Source: SXXZ01 sp041177965 (lineage in GTDB: Bacteria; Verrucomicrobiota; Verrucomicrobiia; Limisphaerales; UBA9464). From it: 48,962 nt of DNA. Positions within the stretch are counted from its first letter, which is position 1. Each line of letters opens with the position of its first letter. The DNA is taken from NCBI GenBank assembly GCA_041177965.1, contig JBEGWF010000081.1:1-48962 (forward strand). Reading direction: 5' to 3'. The position numbers and the translations under genes are program-made. Of this stretch, positions 11,152 to 20,057 are shown piece after piece. The notes beneath the pieces were generated by a model, which ran no database searches, was not told the DNA's origin, and worked only from the letters and a program-made list of their open reading frames with translations.

Positions 11152-12159
11152 CTAGCGCCGGGTCGCTTTCGGAGCCTGGGCTGTGGCTGGAGGCGGGGCC
11201 AATCGAACCACCTCGAAGCCCAGAGTGACCTTGATCGGCTTCTGCTCGAGGACGATGTCGCCCACCTTGCCCGATGCGGCAGGTTGCGCGGCCGACGGCT
11301 GTGTGGCCGGTGGCATGGTTCCCATACCGGGGCGCAGGCCGTATCGGCCCATGAGGGCCATCATGCCCATCGCGGGGTTGGGTTGGGCCGCATCGGCGCT
11401 TCCGTCGGCACCATCGGCCGACGGGCGCTCGACATTGATCGTCTTGAGGACGTAGGCATTGGAGGCGGCCACGAGCCGGCTCAACACCTCGCCCAATTCG
11501 GAGCTGAAGCACTGAAATTGCACCTCGTACGGATGGATTCCCGCCGCGACGACCGAGTTGGTGCCCACCTTCTTGGACAGGATGTCGCCGCTCCCGGCGG
11601 TCTCGTTGGTGCCGATGGCGGTGCGCTTGATGGAGACCAAAGAGTGGATCTTGGAGGCGAAGAGGATGTCGGTGAACTCGCGGATGTCGGTCAGGGCCAA
11701 CGCGAGCGGTTGCAGGGTGTTGGGGGCCAAGCGCAGCTCCCGGCGCTGCGTATCGAAGGTGAAGTTGTACTTCGAGCCCGAGCCCGAGCCGGTGGGGAGC
11801 TTGACCCCGCGGCGCTCGGCCGAACGCTCCAGATCGGCGATGGTGCGGGTCAGCAGGGCCTTGAACGAGGCGTCATCCAGAGCGGTGAAGGTCGGATACT
11901 GGGAGAAGGTGGCCAACGATTCGGCCTTGAGCTCGGCGACACGGACCTGCTCGGCCTTGGCCAACTCGATGTTCTTGGCATTCGGGTAGGGCTCGCGCTT
12001 GACCAGCGTGTCGTACTCGTTCTTCTTGGCCTCGAGTTCACCGTTCGCGCCCTCGGCCTCCGACTGGGCCGACAACAGGTAGACCGCCCCGCCGATCAGC
12101 AGGGCCACAGCCACGGCCAGGCTGATGACGAAGGCTAGGTTGCGCTTGATCCAGGACAT
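11152..12159 (-). CDS. PilO-like inner-membrane protein (Amuc_1100-like)
   Basis: The 335-residue protein begins MSWIKRNLAFVISLAVAVALL, a short cytoplasmic tail and a single membrane helix. A charged helical/coiled-coil stretch (about 35-75) follows, then two alpha/beta lobes, a Pro/Ala-rich linker (MGTMPPATQPSAAQPAA) and a final strand (IKVTLGFEVVRL). This is the layout of PilO/GspM proteins and of Akkermansia Amuc_1100, which has the same N-terminal anchor, a similar Ala/Pro-rich linker and a similar last strand. Its ATG is one base after the TGA of the PilM-PilN gene, indicating translational coupling. It probably bridges the cytoplasmic PilM ring and the secretin. Confidence 0.8.
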   Translation of the reverse strand: MSWIKRNLAFVISLAVAVALLIGGAVYLLSAQSEAEGANGELEAKKNEYDTLVKREPYPNAKNIELAKAEQVRVAELKAESLATFSQYPTFTALDDASFKALLTRTIADLERSAERRGVKLPTGSGSGSKYNFTFDTQRRELRLAPNTLQPLALALTDIREFTDILFASKIHSLVSIKRTAIGTNETAGSGDILSKKVGTNSVVAAGIHPYEVQFQCFSSELGEVLSRLVAASNAYVLKTINVERPSADGADGSADAAQPNPAMGMMALMGRYGLRPGMGTMPPATQPSAAQPAASGKVGDIVLEQKPIKVTLGFEVVRLAPPPATAQAPKATRR

Positions 12160-12160
12160 A

Positions 12161-14050
12161 TCAGAGCTTGATGGGGCGCTTGAGCTTGACCTTCAGGGGG
12201 AAACTGAAGGTGGGAGTGGAGTCCTCGACCTGCTCGAGCTGACCGGAAAGCTGGGTCTCCGACGCATCGAAAAGAGGACTGGACTTGGCCATTTTCTCGA
12301 GGTCGTAGGCGATCTGACCATTGGCCTCCTGCTTGACGCGCTGGAGGTTGACCGCGCGGATGTTGAGCGTGAGGATCGCCACCTCGTTGGTGTTGGCGGC
12401 CTTGGCCTTGGCACCGCCGCCGCCACCCGCAGTGGCTGCTCCGTCGCCGCCAGCCCCGGCTTCGCCACCCTCGCCGGCCGGAGCGGCCGTCTTGGGCAGG
12501 AGACCGTACCGCATCATGAGCTCACGGCTCATGGCGGGGACCTTCGGACCCTCCTCCTCGGTGGAGGCCACCTCCTGCTTGGGGGGCTCGGTGGAATAGA
12601 AGGTATCGACCCAGACGCCGACCGGCACACCCAGACGCTGGGCCGACTCGACCTCGGTGGCCCTCACGATGCGGCGGACCTCGGCGAGGATGTCGGGCCA
12701 GTAGGCCCTTTCGTGGAGCCAGGCTCCCAGTTGGTCGGTCTGCTTTCGGACCTCGGACAGCTTCGACTCCTCGGACTTGAGGGAGGTTTCGACGCGTGCG
12801 AGCGGTTCGACCTTCTCGGAGATGGTGGCCAAGCCGTCACGGCGGACGGTCGCGACCTTGGCGTAGAAGAGGCCCGCCGCCCAGACCCCCGCGGCGGCGA
12901 CGAACGCGGCGGCGACGAGGTAGGGCTTCTTGGCGTTGAACTCCTGACGGGTCCGCGAGCTCTTGGGCAGCAGGTTGAGCTCGACCGGGCAATCGGCGAT
13001 GTTGCGCAGGCCAAGGCCGACGACTTCGCCAAAGAAGGACGCCGAGCGCTCGAGCTCCTCGACGTTGACCGACGGGTCGATCTGGACGTTGCGGAAAGGA
13101 CTGAAGTACTCGACAGGGAGGTTGAGCTTCTCCTGGAAGAACTCGGCCGAATAGGCCATGATGGACCCACCGCCGCAGAGGTACACCCTCTGGGGCGCCG
13201 CCCCGCCCTGCTGGGTCCGGTAGAACTGGATGGTCTGGTTGACCTGCATGTGCAGGCGGGTCAGGACGTTGCGCGCCACCTTGGACACGGCGGCGACCTT
13301 CGGATCATCGGGCTCCTCGTAGGCGCCGCCGAGACTGACGAAACCCTGGCCCACCTTGAACTTCTCGGCCTCGGCGAAGGGCACCTTGGACTCGGCGGAG
13401 TATTCCTGGGTGATGGTGTTGGCCCCCACCGGGACGGTGCGGACATAGAACTTGTTCGCCTCGAAGAGGAGGACGTTGCTGGTCTTGGCGCCGATGTCGA
13501 TCAGGAGGCTGCAGCCCTCGACATCGCCGTAATTGTAGCGGAAGGCGTTGGCCAGTGCCGACATCGAGGCGTCGACCACCTCCATCTTGAGCCCCACGGA
13601 CTCGCCCACCGCGAAGAGCTTCTCGACGACGTCGGCCTTGATGGCCACCAGCAGCACCTCACGGGCGCCATCGGCGGCGGTCCCGAGGATCTGGTGGTCC
13701 CAGGCGCTCTCGGCCAGCGGGAAAGGCACATTCTGCTGGGCCTCGTACTGGATGATCTGGGAGATCTTGGAGGCGTCGACCGGGGGCAGTTTGACGAACT
13801 TGGAGAAGACCTGATAGCCGGGGGCCGAGATGTTGGCCTGACGCGACACGAACCCGCCCTCGGCCAGCAGTTCGGTGAGCGCCCGCTTGAGGACGCCGTC
13901 GCGGGCGGCATCCTGGGAGCCCGGAAGACCGAGAGCGCGGACCCCGAAACGCAGGAGTCGCAAACCACCGCCGTCGGCCGGCTCGAATTCAGCGACCTTG
14001 AGGGTCCCCGCCCCGAAGTCGATCCCCAGAAACGTCTTGGCTTTTAGCAT
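12161..14050 (-). CDS. pilM: PilM-PilN fusion: cytoplasmic actin-like ATPase joined to membrane protein
   Basis: The ATG at 14050 is preferred to one 22 codons upstream because it gives the normal PilM start, MLKAKTFLGIDFGAGTLKVAEF (phosphate-1 loop). Residues 1-355 are the actin-like PilM fold, with LLIDIGAKTSNVLLFE (about 182-197) and VYLCGGGSIMA (about 289-299). Residues 358-362 are LNLLP, the hallmark PilN N-terminus that binds PilM. A transmembrane helix (about 377-396), a coiled-coil segment and a C-terminal alpha/beta region broken by a Gly/Ala-rich linker follow. PilM and PilN are normally separate proteins; here one 629-residue chain carries both. It is the first gene of the operon and overlaps functionally with the PilO-like gene that follows by one base. 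Confidence 0.87.
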   Translation of the reverse strand: MLKAKTFLGIDFGAGTLKVAEFEPADGGGLRLLRFGVRALGLPGSQDAARDGVLKRALTELLAEGGFVSRQANISAPGYQVFSKFVKLPPVDASKISQIIQYEAQQNVPFPLAESAWDHQILGTAADGAREVLLVAIKADVVEKLFAVGESVGLKMEVVDASMSALANAFRYNYGDVEGCSLLIDIGAKTSNVLLFEANKFYVRTVPVGANTITQEYSAESKVPFAEAEKFKVGQGFVSLGGAYEEPDDPKVAAVSKVARNVLTRLHMQVNQTIQFYRTQQGGAAPQRVYLCGGGSIMAYSAEFFQEKLNLPVEYFSPFRNVQIDPSVNVEELERSASFFGEVVGLGLRNIADCPVELNLLPKSSRTRQEFNAKKPYLVAAAFVAAAGVWAAGLFYAKVATVRRDGLATISEKVEPLARVETSLKSEESKLSEVRKQTDQLGAWLHERAYWPDILAEVRRIVRATEVESAQRLGVPVGVWVDTFYSTEPPKQEVASTEEEGPKVPAMSRELMMRYGLLPKTAAPAGEGGEAGAGGDGAATAGGGGGAKAKAANTNEVAILTLNIRAVNLQRVKQEANGQIAYDLEKMAKSSPLFDASETQLSGQLEQVEDSTPTFSFPLKVKLKRPIKL

Positions 14051-14154
14051 TTGGCCTTTGGCACGATTCGCGTGGAAATTTGAGGCCCCCAAGGACCAAA
14101 AAAATCGCTCGAGCAAGGTGGGCCCAGCGGCGAGCGATCACGGATGTAGCGGCT

Positions 14155-14184
14155 TAGCTAAAGAAAGCGGATGGAAGGGTCAAA
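14155..14184 (-). promoter_or_regulatory. Possible promoter of the pilus-like operon
   Basis: The 237-bp space upstream of the PilM-PilN gene is less GC-rich than its surroundings. On the minus strand it contains TTGACC (14179-14184) and, 18 bases on, TAGCTA (14155-14160). The -35 match is good and the -10 match is poor. A palindromic cacatgtg lies about 35 bp further upstream, near 14217. No other large gap exists within the operon, so a promoter must lie in or near this stretch, but the exact boxes are uncertain. Confidence 0.3.
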
Positions 14185-14287
14185 CACAAAAGACGGCGCA
14201 CCCCCGAAACTTGTTCACATGTGTTGACGCAATCGGGATGGTGGACCCGGGAACGGGAGGACGAACGCGTCGCTCGGCGGTCCGGAT

Positions 14288-14974
14288 TCAGGCCGGATCG
14301 GCCCGCAGGAATTCGGACGGGACGGACCGGAGATCGTCGACGACCCGGGTGGCCCCGGCCGAGCGGAGCTCGTCGGCCGACCCGCCCCCGGTGCATACGC
14401 CGAGCGAGCGGGCCCCTATCGCCTGGGCGCATTCGACATCGCGACGGGTGTCGCCGATGACGAGGATCTCGGGGCCCTCCAGGCGCCGCCCGAGCATGCG
14501 GGAGGCCCGGTCCCGGGCGATGCGGGCCAACTGGTTGCGGTCCTCGTGGTCGTCGGCGAAGGCACCGCAGGCCCAATCGCCCCAGAGCCCGTGCGCACCG
14601 AGCTTGATCATCGCACCGAGCTGGACGTTGCCGGTCAGGAGACCCAGCGCGGGAGGCTCGGGCAGCGAACGGAGGCGGAGGAGGAGGTCCGGGACGCCGG
14701 GGCAGACCTCGCCGGGATGCTCCCTCATGCGGTGGTCGAGCAGGAAGACGTAGGCGTCGAGGAAGTGGCGGATGTCCCAGGAACGCCCCTGGAGGCCGTT
14801 GCCCAGGAAGAATTCCTTCACGAGGGCGGTGTCGGTGCGGCCGTGGAAGTGGGTCCGCTCCGCCACGCCCGGAATGCCGTAGAGGAGCTCGGCCGTGCGG
14901 CCGAAGGCGTGGACACCCGCGCCGCCGGTGCGGATCAGGGTGCCGTCGATGTCGAACAAAACCAGTCGGGTCAT
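14288..14974 (-). CDS. HAD-superfamily hydrolase, phosphoglycolate-phosphatase-like
   Basis: This 228-residue cytosolic protein opens with motif I, VLFDIDGTLI, with the nucleophile Asp8 and acid/base Asp10. Motif II is GLLTGN (about 115) and motif IV is ILVIGDTRRDVECA, with the metal-binding Asp. The helical insertion between motif I and II is the C1 cap type of Gph-like phosphatases. The family removes phosphate from small phosphorylated compounds; the substrate cannot be told from the sequence. It follows the TPR gene by 45 nt on the same strand and is probably cotranscribed with it. Confidence 0.85.
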   Translation of the reverse strand: MTRLVLFDIDGTLIRTGGAGVHAFGRTAELLYGIPGVAERTHFHGRTDTALVKEFFLGNGLQGRSWDIRHFLDAYVFLLDHRMREHPGEVCPGVPDLLLRLRSLPEPPALGLLTGNVQLGAMIKLGAHGLWGDWACGAFADDHEDRNQLARIARDRASRMLGRRLEGPEILVIGDTRRDVECAQAIGARSLGVCTGGGSADELRSAGATRVVDDLRSVPSEFLRADPA

Positions 14975-15019
14975 GCGGGGGGAAATCGGGAGGAGCGGGT
15001 CGCGGATCGTGGCGGGAGC

Positions 15020-15538
15020 CTAGGCCAGCCGGCCGCTCCGGATGTCGGGCCACAGGGGTTGGAGGTCGGGGTCGGCCAGGGCCATGGACTTGACGGCCGC
15101 CGGATGCTTGGTGAGGCGGGCGGCCTGGGAATACCAGTCGTTGGCCTCGGCAAGCCGGCCCGCCTGGGCGCAGTAGCAGGCCAGATCGTAGGGGATCTCG
15201 AAGGCCCGGGGCCATCGTCGTTGGAGGGGCAGGAGAAGGTCGTGGGCCTCGCCGGTCCGCCCCAGCCAGTGCAGGGCCTGGGAGCGGTAGAGCCAACCCC
15301 ACAGTTCATCCTCGGCCACCTCCATCAGGGTCCGGGCGATCTGCAGGGCGTCGCCGTGGCGGCGGCAGGCGCGGGCGGCATGGAAGCGCAGCTTGAGCAC
15401 GTCGGGGACGCGCTGGGCCGGCCGGGGCAACCGTGCGATCTCAGCCTCGGCCTCGGCCGGCAGACCCAGCTCGAACCAGCCCTGGGCTGCGCGGACGCCG
15501 TGCTCGACGTGGGGATCGTTGGAAGTGGGTTCGTTCAC
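15020..15538 (-). CDS. TPR-like helical-repeat protein
   Basis: The 172-residue protein begins at a GTG (15538) and has no signal peptide or membrane helix. It contains repeated helix-pair motifs with Trp/Tyr and small residues (AAQGWFELGLPAEAEAEIARL, LYRSQALHWLGRTGEAHDLL, LACYCAQAGRLAEANDWYSQA), as in tetratricopeptide repeats. Such proteins usually act as scaffolds; no partner is evident. It precedes the HAD phosphatase on the same strand and diverges from the DMT permease. Confidence 0.7.
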   Translation of the reverse strand: MNEPTSNDPHVEHGVRAAQGWFELGLPAEAEAEIARLPRPAQRVPDVLKLRFHAARACRRHGDALQIARTLMEVAEDELWGWLYRSQALHWLGRTGEAHDLLLPLQRRWPRAFEIPYDLACYCAQAGRLAEANDWYSQAARLTKHPAAVKSMALADPDLQPLWPDIRSGRLA

Positions 15539-15645
15539 CAGCCGGACGGGAGTCTATCGACGAGGGCGCCGGATTTGAAGCCCCAAGCTCGGGAATGCTT
15601 GGGGATTGAGACTTCTCCCCGGGTGGCGGAGGTTGGAGGCGCCCG

Positions 15646-16587
15646 ATGCACCTGCTCCTTCCGCTGATCGCCGCGATCGCCTTCGCGGCCGGCTCCATGG
15701 TCTTCAAGCGGGCCTTCGCGGAGGGCGCTTCGCTGTCCCACGCGGTGGTGCTCAACAACGTGGTGCTCGGCGTGCTGTTCCTGCCGCTCATGGCCCTGGA
15801 TCCGCGACCCATCCCCTGGAACCTCCTGCACCTGCCCCTCATCGCGGCGGCCACCTTCGTCGCCGGTCACCTGTTCAATGTCGCGGCCCTGCGGATCGGG
15901 GACGTGTCGGTGGCCACCCCGCTCCTCGGGGTCAAGGTGGTGTTCGTGGCACTGATCGCCCGATTCGCCTTCGGCTGGCCCCTGTCGGATGGGCAACTGG
16001 TCGCGGCGGCGCTGACCAGCATCGGCGTCGTGATCACCGGGTGGACCGACCTGAAACCCGGTCGTCGTGCGGGCTCGACCACCGCGCTGGCGCTCGGATG
16101 CGCCGGCGCGTTCGCGGTGACCGATGTGCTGATCCAGACCTGGGCCCCCGCGTTCGGAACCCTCAACTTCCTCTCGCTGCTGTTCGCGGCACTGGCCCTC
16201 GAGTCGATCCTGGTGCTGCCGTTGCTGGGCCACCGTGCGCGTCCCGAATCCCGGGAACTGCCGATCCTCCGGCAGGCCCTCCGCTCGCTGTCGGCCCCGA
16301 CGGCGGCCTGGCCCTGGATCGGCCTCGCGACGGCGCTGTCGGCGGTGCAGGCGCTGCTGATCACCGGCACGATCGCGGCCTGGCAGGACGCGGCCGGCGT
16401 GAATGTCGTCTACGGCACCCGCGGACTGTGGAGCCTGGCCCTGGTCTGGTGGGCCGGTTCGTGGTTCGGCAACGCCGAGCGACGCGAATCCGGCCCGGGC
16501 GTCCTGACCGCCCGGGCGGTCGGCGGCACGCTGATCCTGACGGCGGTCATCCTGGCGCTCCGGTCCGGGTCGCCTGCCGGGCGTTGA
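15646..16587 (+). CDS. DMT-superfamily permease (EamA-like)
   Basis: The 313-residue protein is almost entirely hydrophobic with about ten predicted membrane helices, arranged as two similar halves, as in EamA/RhaT drug-metabolite transporters. The first half ends with the strongly conserved helix VATPLLGVKVVFVALIARFAFG followed by GQLVAAALTSIGVVITG. A GGAGG site at 15635-15639, six bases before the ATG, is one of the few good ribosome binding sites in the window. The transported compound is unknown. It lies between two minus-strand units and has no operon partner. Confidence 0.85.
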   Translation: MHLLLPLIAAIAFAAGSMVFKRAFAEGASLSHAVVLNNVVLGVLFLPLMALDPRPIPWNLLHLPLIAAATFVAGHLFNVAALRIGDVSVATPLLGVKVVFVALIARFAFGWPLSDGQLVAAALTSIGVVITGWTDLKPGRRAGSTTALALGCAGAFAVTDVLIQTWAPAFGTLNFLSLLFAALALESILVLPLLGHRARPESRELPILRQALRSLSAPTAAWPWIGLATALSAVQALLITGTIAAWQDAAGVNVVYGTRGLWSLALVWWAGSWFGNAERRESGPGVLTARAVGGTLILTAVILALRSGSPAGR

Positions 16588-16618
16588 TCCCACCCGGCAG
16601 GGGGCCTCGGAATCGGAG

Positions 16619-17917
16619 TCAGGGAGAGGGAGGAACGATCTTCCAGACTTCGCCCTTCCCGGGGGTCAGACCGATGTTGCCGTTCGTCAGCACGTAGAGT
16701 TCGCCGTCGTTGTCCTCGCCAAAGCCGACGATGTAGGAGGCGACCCGGGAGGGCGAGCCCAGCTGCAGGGGTTCGACGGTCCACGCCCCCTCGCCGGACT
16801 TGGGCCGATGGGCCACGAGCAGGGTGCCTCCGGGGACCCCCCAGATGCGGCCCCAATCGCCGAAGACATAATCCCCGGCCAGTTCCGGCAGGGCCTTGCC
16901 CCGGTAGACGAACCCTCCGGTCACACTGATGCCATGGGCCTCGGGATCCTTCTTGAAGCCGTTGCGGTTCTTGTAGACGGCCACCGGGGAGACGAAGGCC
17001 TCACCCCGAGGACCTGTCTGCGGCGCCTCGGCCGGGGGTTTGTCCGGCGATTTCGGATTGAAGCCGATGAATCCCTCGCGCATCCGCCAGCCATGGTTGC
17101 CGCCCTTTCGGATCACATTGACCTCCTCCCACATCGTCTGGCCGACGTCGGCCGAATACAGGGCATGGTCGCCGCCGCGATCGAAGGACAGACCCCAGGG
17201 ATTGCGGATGCCGTAGGCCCAGATCTCCGGGAGGGCCCGGCCACCCTCGGCGAAGGGATTGTCCTTGGGGATCCCATGCCCCTCGGAGGTATCGACGTCG
17301 ATGCGCAGGATCTTGCCCAGGAGCGTGTCGAGATTCTGTCCGTTGCCGATGTCGGGACGCTTGCCCTCGTCGTTGGCGTTCCCGCCATCGCCGACACCGA
17401 TGTAGAGGTGGCCGTCGGGACCGAAGGCGATGCGGCCACCGTTGTGGTTGGCGTAGGGCTTGTCGATCTCCAGTCGGACCTTCTCGGTGGCCGGGTCGAG
17501 GGCGAAGGGTTCGCCCCCGGACACGCTGAATTCGGAGATGCGCAGGGTGCAATCCCAGTCGGCCGGCGCGGAGGCCCTGCGGGGAGCCGTGTAGGAGACG
17601 ATCACCCGGCCGTTCTTCCGGAACTGCGGATGCAGGGCCAGACCGAGGACCCCGCGCTCGTCGAAGGCCCCGTGATTGAGGGCCGAGAGCCTCGGCCGGA
17701 GGTCCAGCACCGGCGCCTCGCGCAACTGGCCCGGCTTCTCGAGCATCCGGATGAGGCCCGGTTGATCGACGATCAGCGCCCGGCCATCGGGCAGGGCGAC
17801 GTAGGAAAGGGGGGAGGTCAGACCGCCGGCCACGCGGTCGAGGGAAACCCTGGGTCCGGCGGCGAGGGCCGACGTTCCGCACAGGGCCAGGGCCAGGGCA
17901 AGGCATCGCAAGGACAT
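16619..17917 (-). CDS. PQQ-dependent sugar dehydrogenase (glucose/sorbosone dehydrogenase family), periplasmic
   Basis: The start at 17917 gives a signal peptide (MSLRCLALALALCGTSALAAG) and a 432-residue protein; the in-frame ATG at 17947 would precede it. The sequence has the soluble PQQ-dehydrogenase (GSDH) marks in order: GVLGLALHPQF, NHNGGRIAFGPDG, LYIGVGDGG, LLGKILRIDVD, PEIWAYGIRNPW, DVGQTMWEEVN and GDYVFGDWG. They form a six-bladed propeller with the catalytic His in the first of these. Members oxidise aldose sugars in the periplasm, passing electrons to quinone or cytochrome. The substrate is unknown, and PQQ synthesis genes are not in the window. It is divergent from the methyltransferase gene. 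Confidence 0.9.
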   Translation of the reverse strand: MSLRCLALALALCGTSALAAGPRVSLDRVAGGLTSPLSYVALPDGRALIVDQPGLIRMLEKPGQLREAPVLDLRPRLSALNHGAFDERGVLGLALHPQFRKNGRVIVSYTAPRRASAPADWDCTLRISEFSVSGGEPFALDPATEKVRLEIDKPYANHNGGRIAFGPDGHLYIGVGDGGNANDEGKRPDIGNGQNLDTLLGKILRIDVDTSEGHGIPKDNPFAEGGRALPEIWAYGIRNPWGLSFDRGGDHALYSADVGQTMWEEVNVIRKGGNHGWRMREGFIGFNPKSPDKPPAEAPQTGPRGEAFVSPVAVYKNRNGFKKDPEAHGISVTGGFVYRGKALPELAGDYVFGDWGRIWGVPGGTLLVAHRPKSGEGAWTVEPLQLGSPSRVASYIVGFGEDNDGELYVLTNGNIGLTPGKGEVWKIVPPSP

Positions 17918-18035
17918 GGTTCCCAGAAGTAGCGCGTTGTCGGACATCCAGCAACCCCGCGGTCCGGGGACCGCGCCCCCTCCGGCCGACAGGACGGGTT
18001 GACCCGAGCCCGATCTGGGCGATCAATGGGCCCGG

Positions 18036-19163
18036 ATGAGTTCCCTTTCAGATACGGCCGTCGGGCCGGCGACCTCGACCCCGGCGGCGGACCCGGGCCT
18101 GCTGGACCGCCTGCTGGAGTCGGACATCCTTCCCGACCGCCTGATCCGATTCGGCATCCGACGGCTGTTGAAGGAGCGCCTGGCCGAAGAGGCCGCCCAT
18201 GGGGATGTCGAGGCCCAGAGGGCGCACCGGATGCGGCTGATCCGCGAATTGTCCGAATCCCCCATCGCCATCGAGACGGCCGCGGCCAACGAGCAGCATT
18301 ACGAGGTGCCGACACGGTTCTATGAACTGTGCCTGGGCCCACGTTTCAAGTACTCGAGCTGCTACTACCACACCTTCCGGGAGAGCCTCGCCGAGGCCGA
18401 GGAGATCATGCTCGGGCTCACCTGCGAGCGCGCAGGCCTGGCCGATGGGCAGGACATCCTGGAACTGGGCTGCGGGTGGGGCTCGCTCTCGCTCTGGATG
18501 GCCGCGCGCTACCCGAACTCCCGGATCACCGGGGTCTCGAATTCCCGCACCCAGCGGGAACACATCGAAGGGGAGGCCCGGCGCCGCGGGTTGGGCAATC
18601 TGAGGATCCTCACCTGCGACATGAACCACTTCGAGCCGCCCGGGGGGGATGGGCAATTCGACCGGGTGGTGTCGGTGGAGATGTTCGAGCACATGAAGAA
18701 CTACCGCAGGCTCCTGGCCAACATCGGCCGATGGCTGCGCCCGGATGGACGCCTGTTCGTCCACATCTTCACCCACAAGGAATACGCCTATCACTTCATC
18801 CCCCGCGGGCCCGGGGACTGGATGGCCCGGTACTTCTTCACCGGCGGCATCATGCCCAGCGACGACCTGCTGCTGTACTTCAACGAGGATCTGCGTCTGG
18901 AGGACCATTGGGTGGTGAACGGCCGCCACTACGGACGCACGGCCAACCAGTGGCTGGAGAACATGGACGCCCACGAGGGCGAGGTGCGGCGCATCCTGGC
19001 CGAGACCTACGGTGCGGACCAGGAGACCCGCTGGTGGGTGTACTGGCGGGTCTTCTTCATGGCATGCGCCGAGCTGTGGGACTTCCGCGATGGCAACGAG
19101 TGGCACGTCAGCCACTACCGCTTCGCCAAGGCGAAAGCCCCGATGACGGCCGCGGTCGCCTGA
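18036..19163 (+). CDS. Cyclopropane-fatty-acid-synthase-like SAM methyltransferase
   Basis: The 375-residue protein has an N-terminal helical region, then YEVPTRFYELCLGPRFKYSS, the CFA-synthase-type substrate entry segment. The SAM-binding loop is ILELGCGWGSLSLWMA (about 142-157), followed by VSNSRTQREHIE, DRVVSVEMFEHMKNY and HIFTHKEYAYHF. These are family signatures; CFA synthases methylate acyl chains of phospholipids, and relatives methylate small amines. The C-terminal Trp/Tyr-rich end (WWVYWRVFFMACAELW) also fits the family. The Cys-containing acidic active-site pattern of true CfaS is not fully recognisable, so the product is left open. Confidence 0.85.
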   Translation: MSSLSDTAVGPATSTPAADPGLLDRLLESDILPDRLIRFGIRRLLKERLAEEAAHGDVEAQRAHRMRLIRELSESPIAIETAAANEQHYEVPTRFYELCLGPRFKYSSCYYHTFRESLAEAEEIMLGLTCERAGLADGQDILELGCGWGSLSLWMAARYPNSRITGVSNSRTQREHIEGEARRRGLGNLRILTCDMNHFEPPGGDGQFDRVVSVEMFEHMKNYRRLLANIGRWLRPDGRLFVHIFTHKEYAYHFIPRGPGDWMARYFFTGGIMPSDDLLLYFNEDLRLEDHWVVNGRHYGRTANQWLENMDAHEGEVRRILAETYGADQETRWWVYWRVFFMACAELWDFRDGNEWHVSHYRFAKAKAPMTAAVA

Positions 19164-19229
19164 TCGCCCGACGGTCCGGACCGCGGGACCACCGGAGGCC
19201 GGAACGACCGGTCCCGCCGGATCTTCGGG

Positions 19230-20045
19230 CTAGGCGCTGGCGCTCGTGTAGCGCCTCAGCGAGAAACGCCAGAACAGTTCACTGACCACGAAGCAGGCCG
19301 CGGCCATGGCCAGCAGGGAGACCCAGTCCCAAGGAGAGGCCAACCGCTGGGCCAGGATCTTCGCGGGCACGTTCGAGACCAGCAGCATGGGCAACACCCA
19401 GGTGAAGACGGCCCGATAGGCTCCCCTCGGGAAGGCCTCGGCCGGAAGCCGGGCGATGTTGAACAGGTTGTAGTAGCCCCAGACGATGCCCTGGGCACGC
19501 ACCGTCCAGAACGAGATGCAGGCCAGGAGGAACATCAGCGAGTAGTGGATGCTCAGGCCCGCCAGACAGACCACAGCGAACCCCACCCACTGGGCCGGGG
19601 AGGGGACCCGTTCCAGGCGGGCCAATGCGTAGAGGACGACCGCCAGACCCATCAGGGCATTGGCGATGTTGCCGACCTCGAACTTCTTCACCGAGATGAG
19701 GAAGCGGGTGTTCACCGGTTGCAACAGCAACAGGTCGAGCGTGCCCTTGCGGATGAGTTCGGACAGGTTGGAGAGGTTGGTGACGAAGAAGGTGTGGAAG
19801 AGTTGCTGGATGAACTGGTTGCAGCCCACCAGGAGCACGACCTCCCATCGGGACCATCCGGCGATCCGGTCGGTGTGCCCGTAGAGCACGCCCATGAAGG
19901 CCAACTGCAGACCGAACCACAGGGCCTCGACCACGATCCAGAGCAGGAAGTTCACCTTGAACTGCATCTCGTGGATCAGGGAGTACCGCATCAACGCGGC
20001 ATGGATGCCGAGGTAGCGCCGGAGGGATGGCATGCCGATCTTCAT
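19230..20045 (-). CDS. ABC-2 family transporter permease
   Basis: The 271-residue protein has six or so membrane helices and the hallmarks of the ABC-2 permease subgroup with paired small subunits: FKVNFLLWIVVEALWFGLQ near the start, IRKGTLDLLLLQPVNTRF (about 107-124) in the cytoplasmic loop, and a C-terminal SELFWRFSLRRYTSASA. These subunits form one half of an exporter with an ATPase not seen here. It is 12 nt after the second permease gene and very probably makes a heterodimer with it. The substrate is unknown. Confidence 0.88.
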   Translation of the reverse strand: MKIGMPSLRRYLGIHAALMRYSLIHEMQFKVNFLLWIVVEALWFGLQLAFMGVLYGHTDRIAGWSRWEVVLLVGCNQFIQQLFHTFFVTNLSNLSELIRKGTLDLLLLQPVNTRFLISVKKFEVGNIANALMGLAVVLYALARLERVPSPAQWVGFAVVCLAGLSIHYSLMFLLACISFWTVRAQGIVWGYYNLFNIARLPAEAFPRGAYRAVFTWVLPMLLVSNVPAKILAQRLASPWDWVSLLAMAAACFVVSELFWRFSLRRYTSASA

Positions 20046-20057
20046 TCGTCCTGGGGA

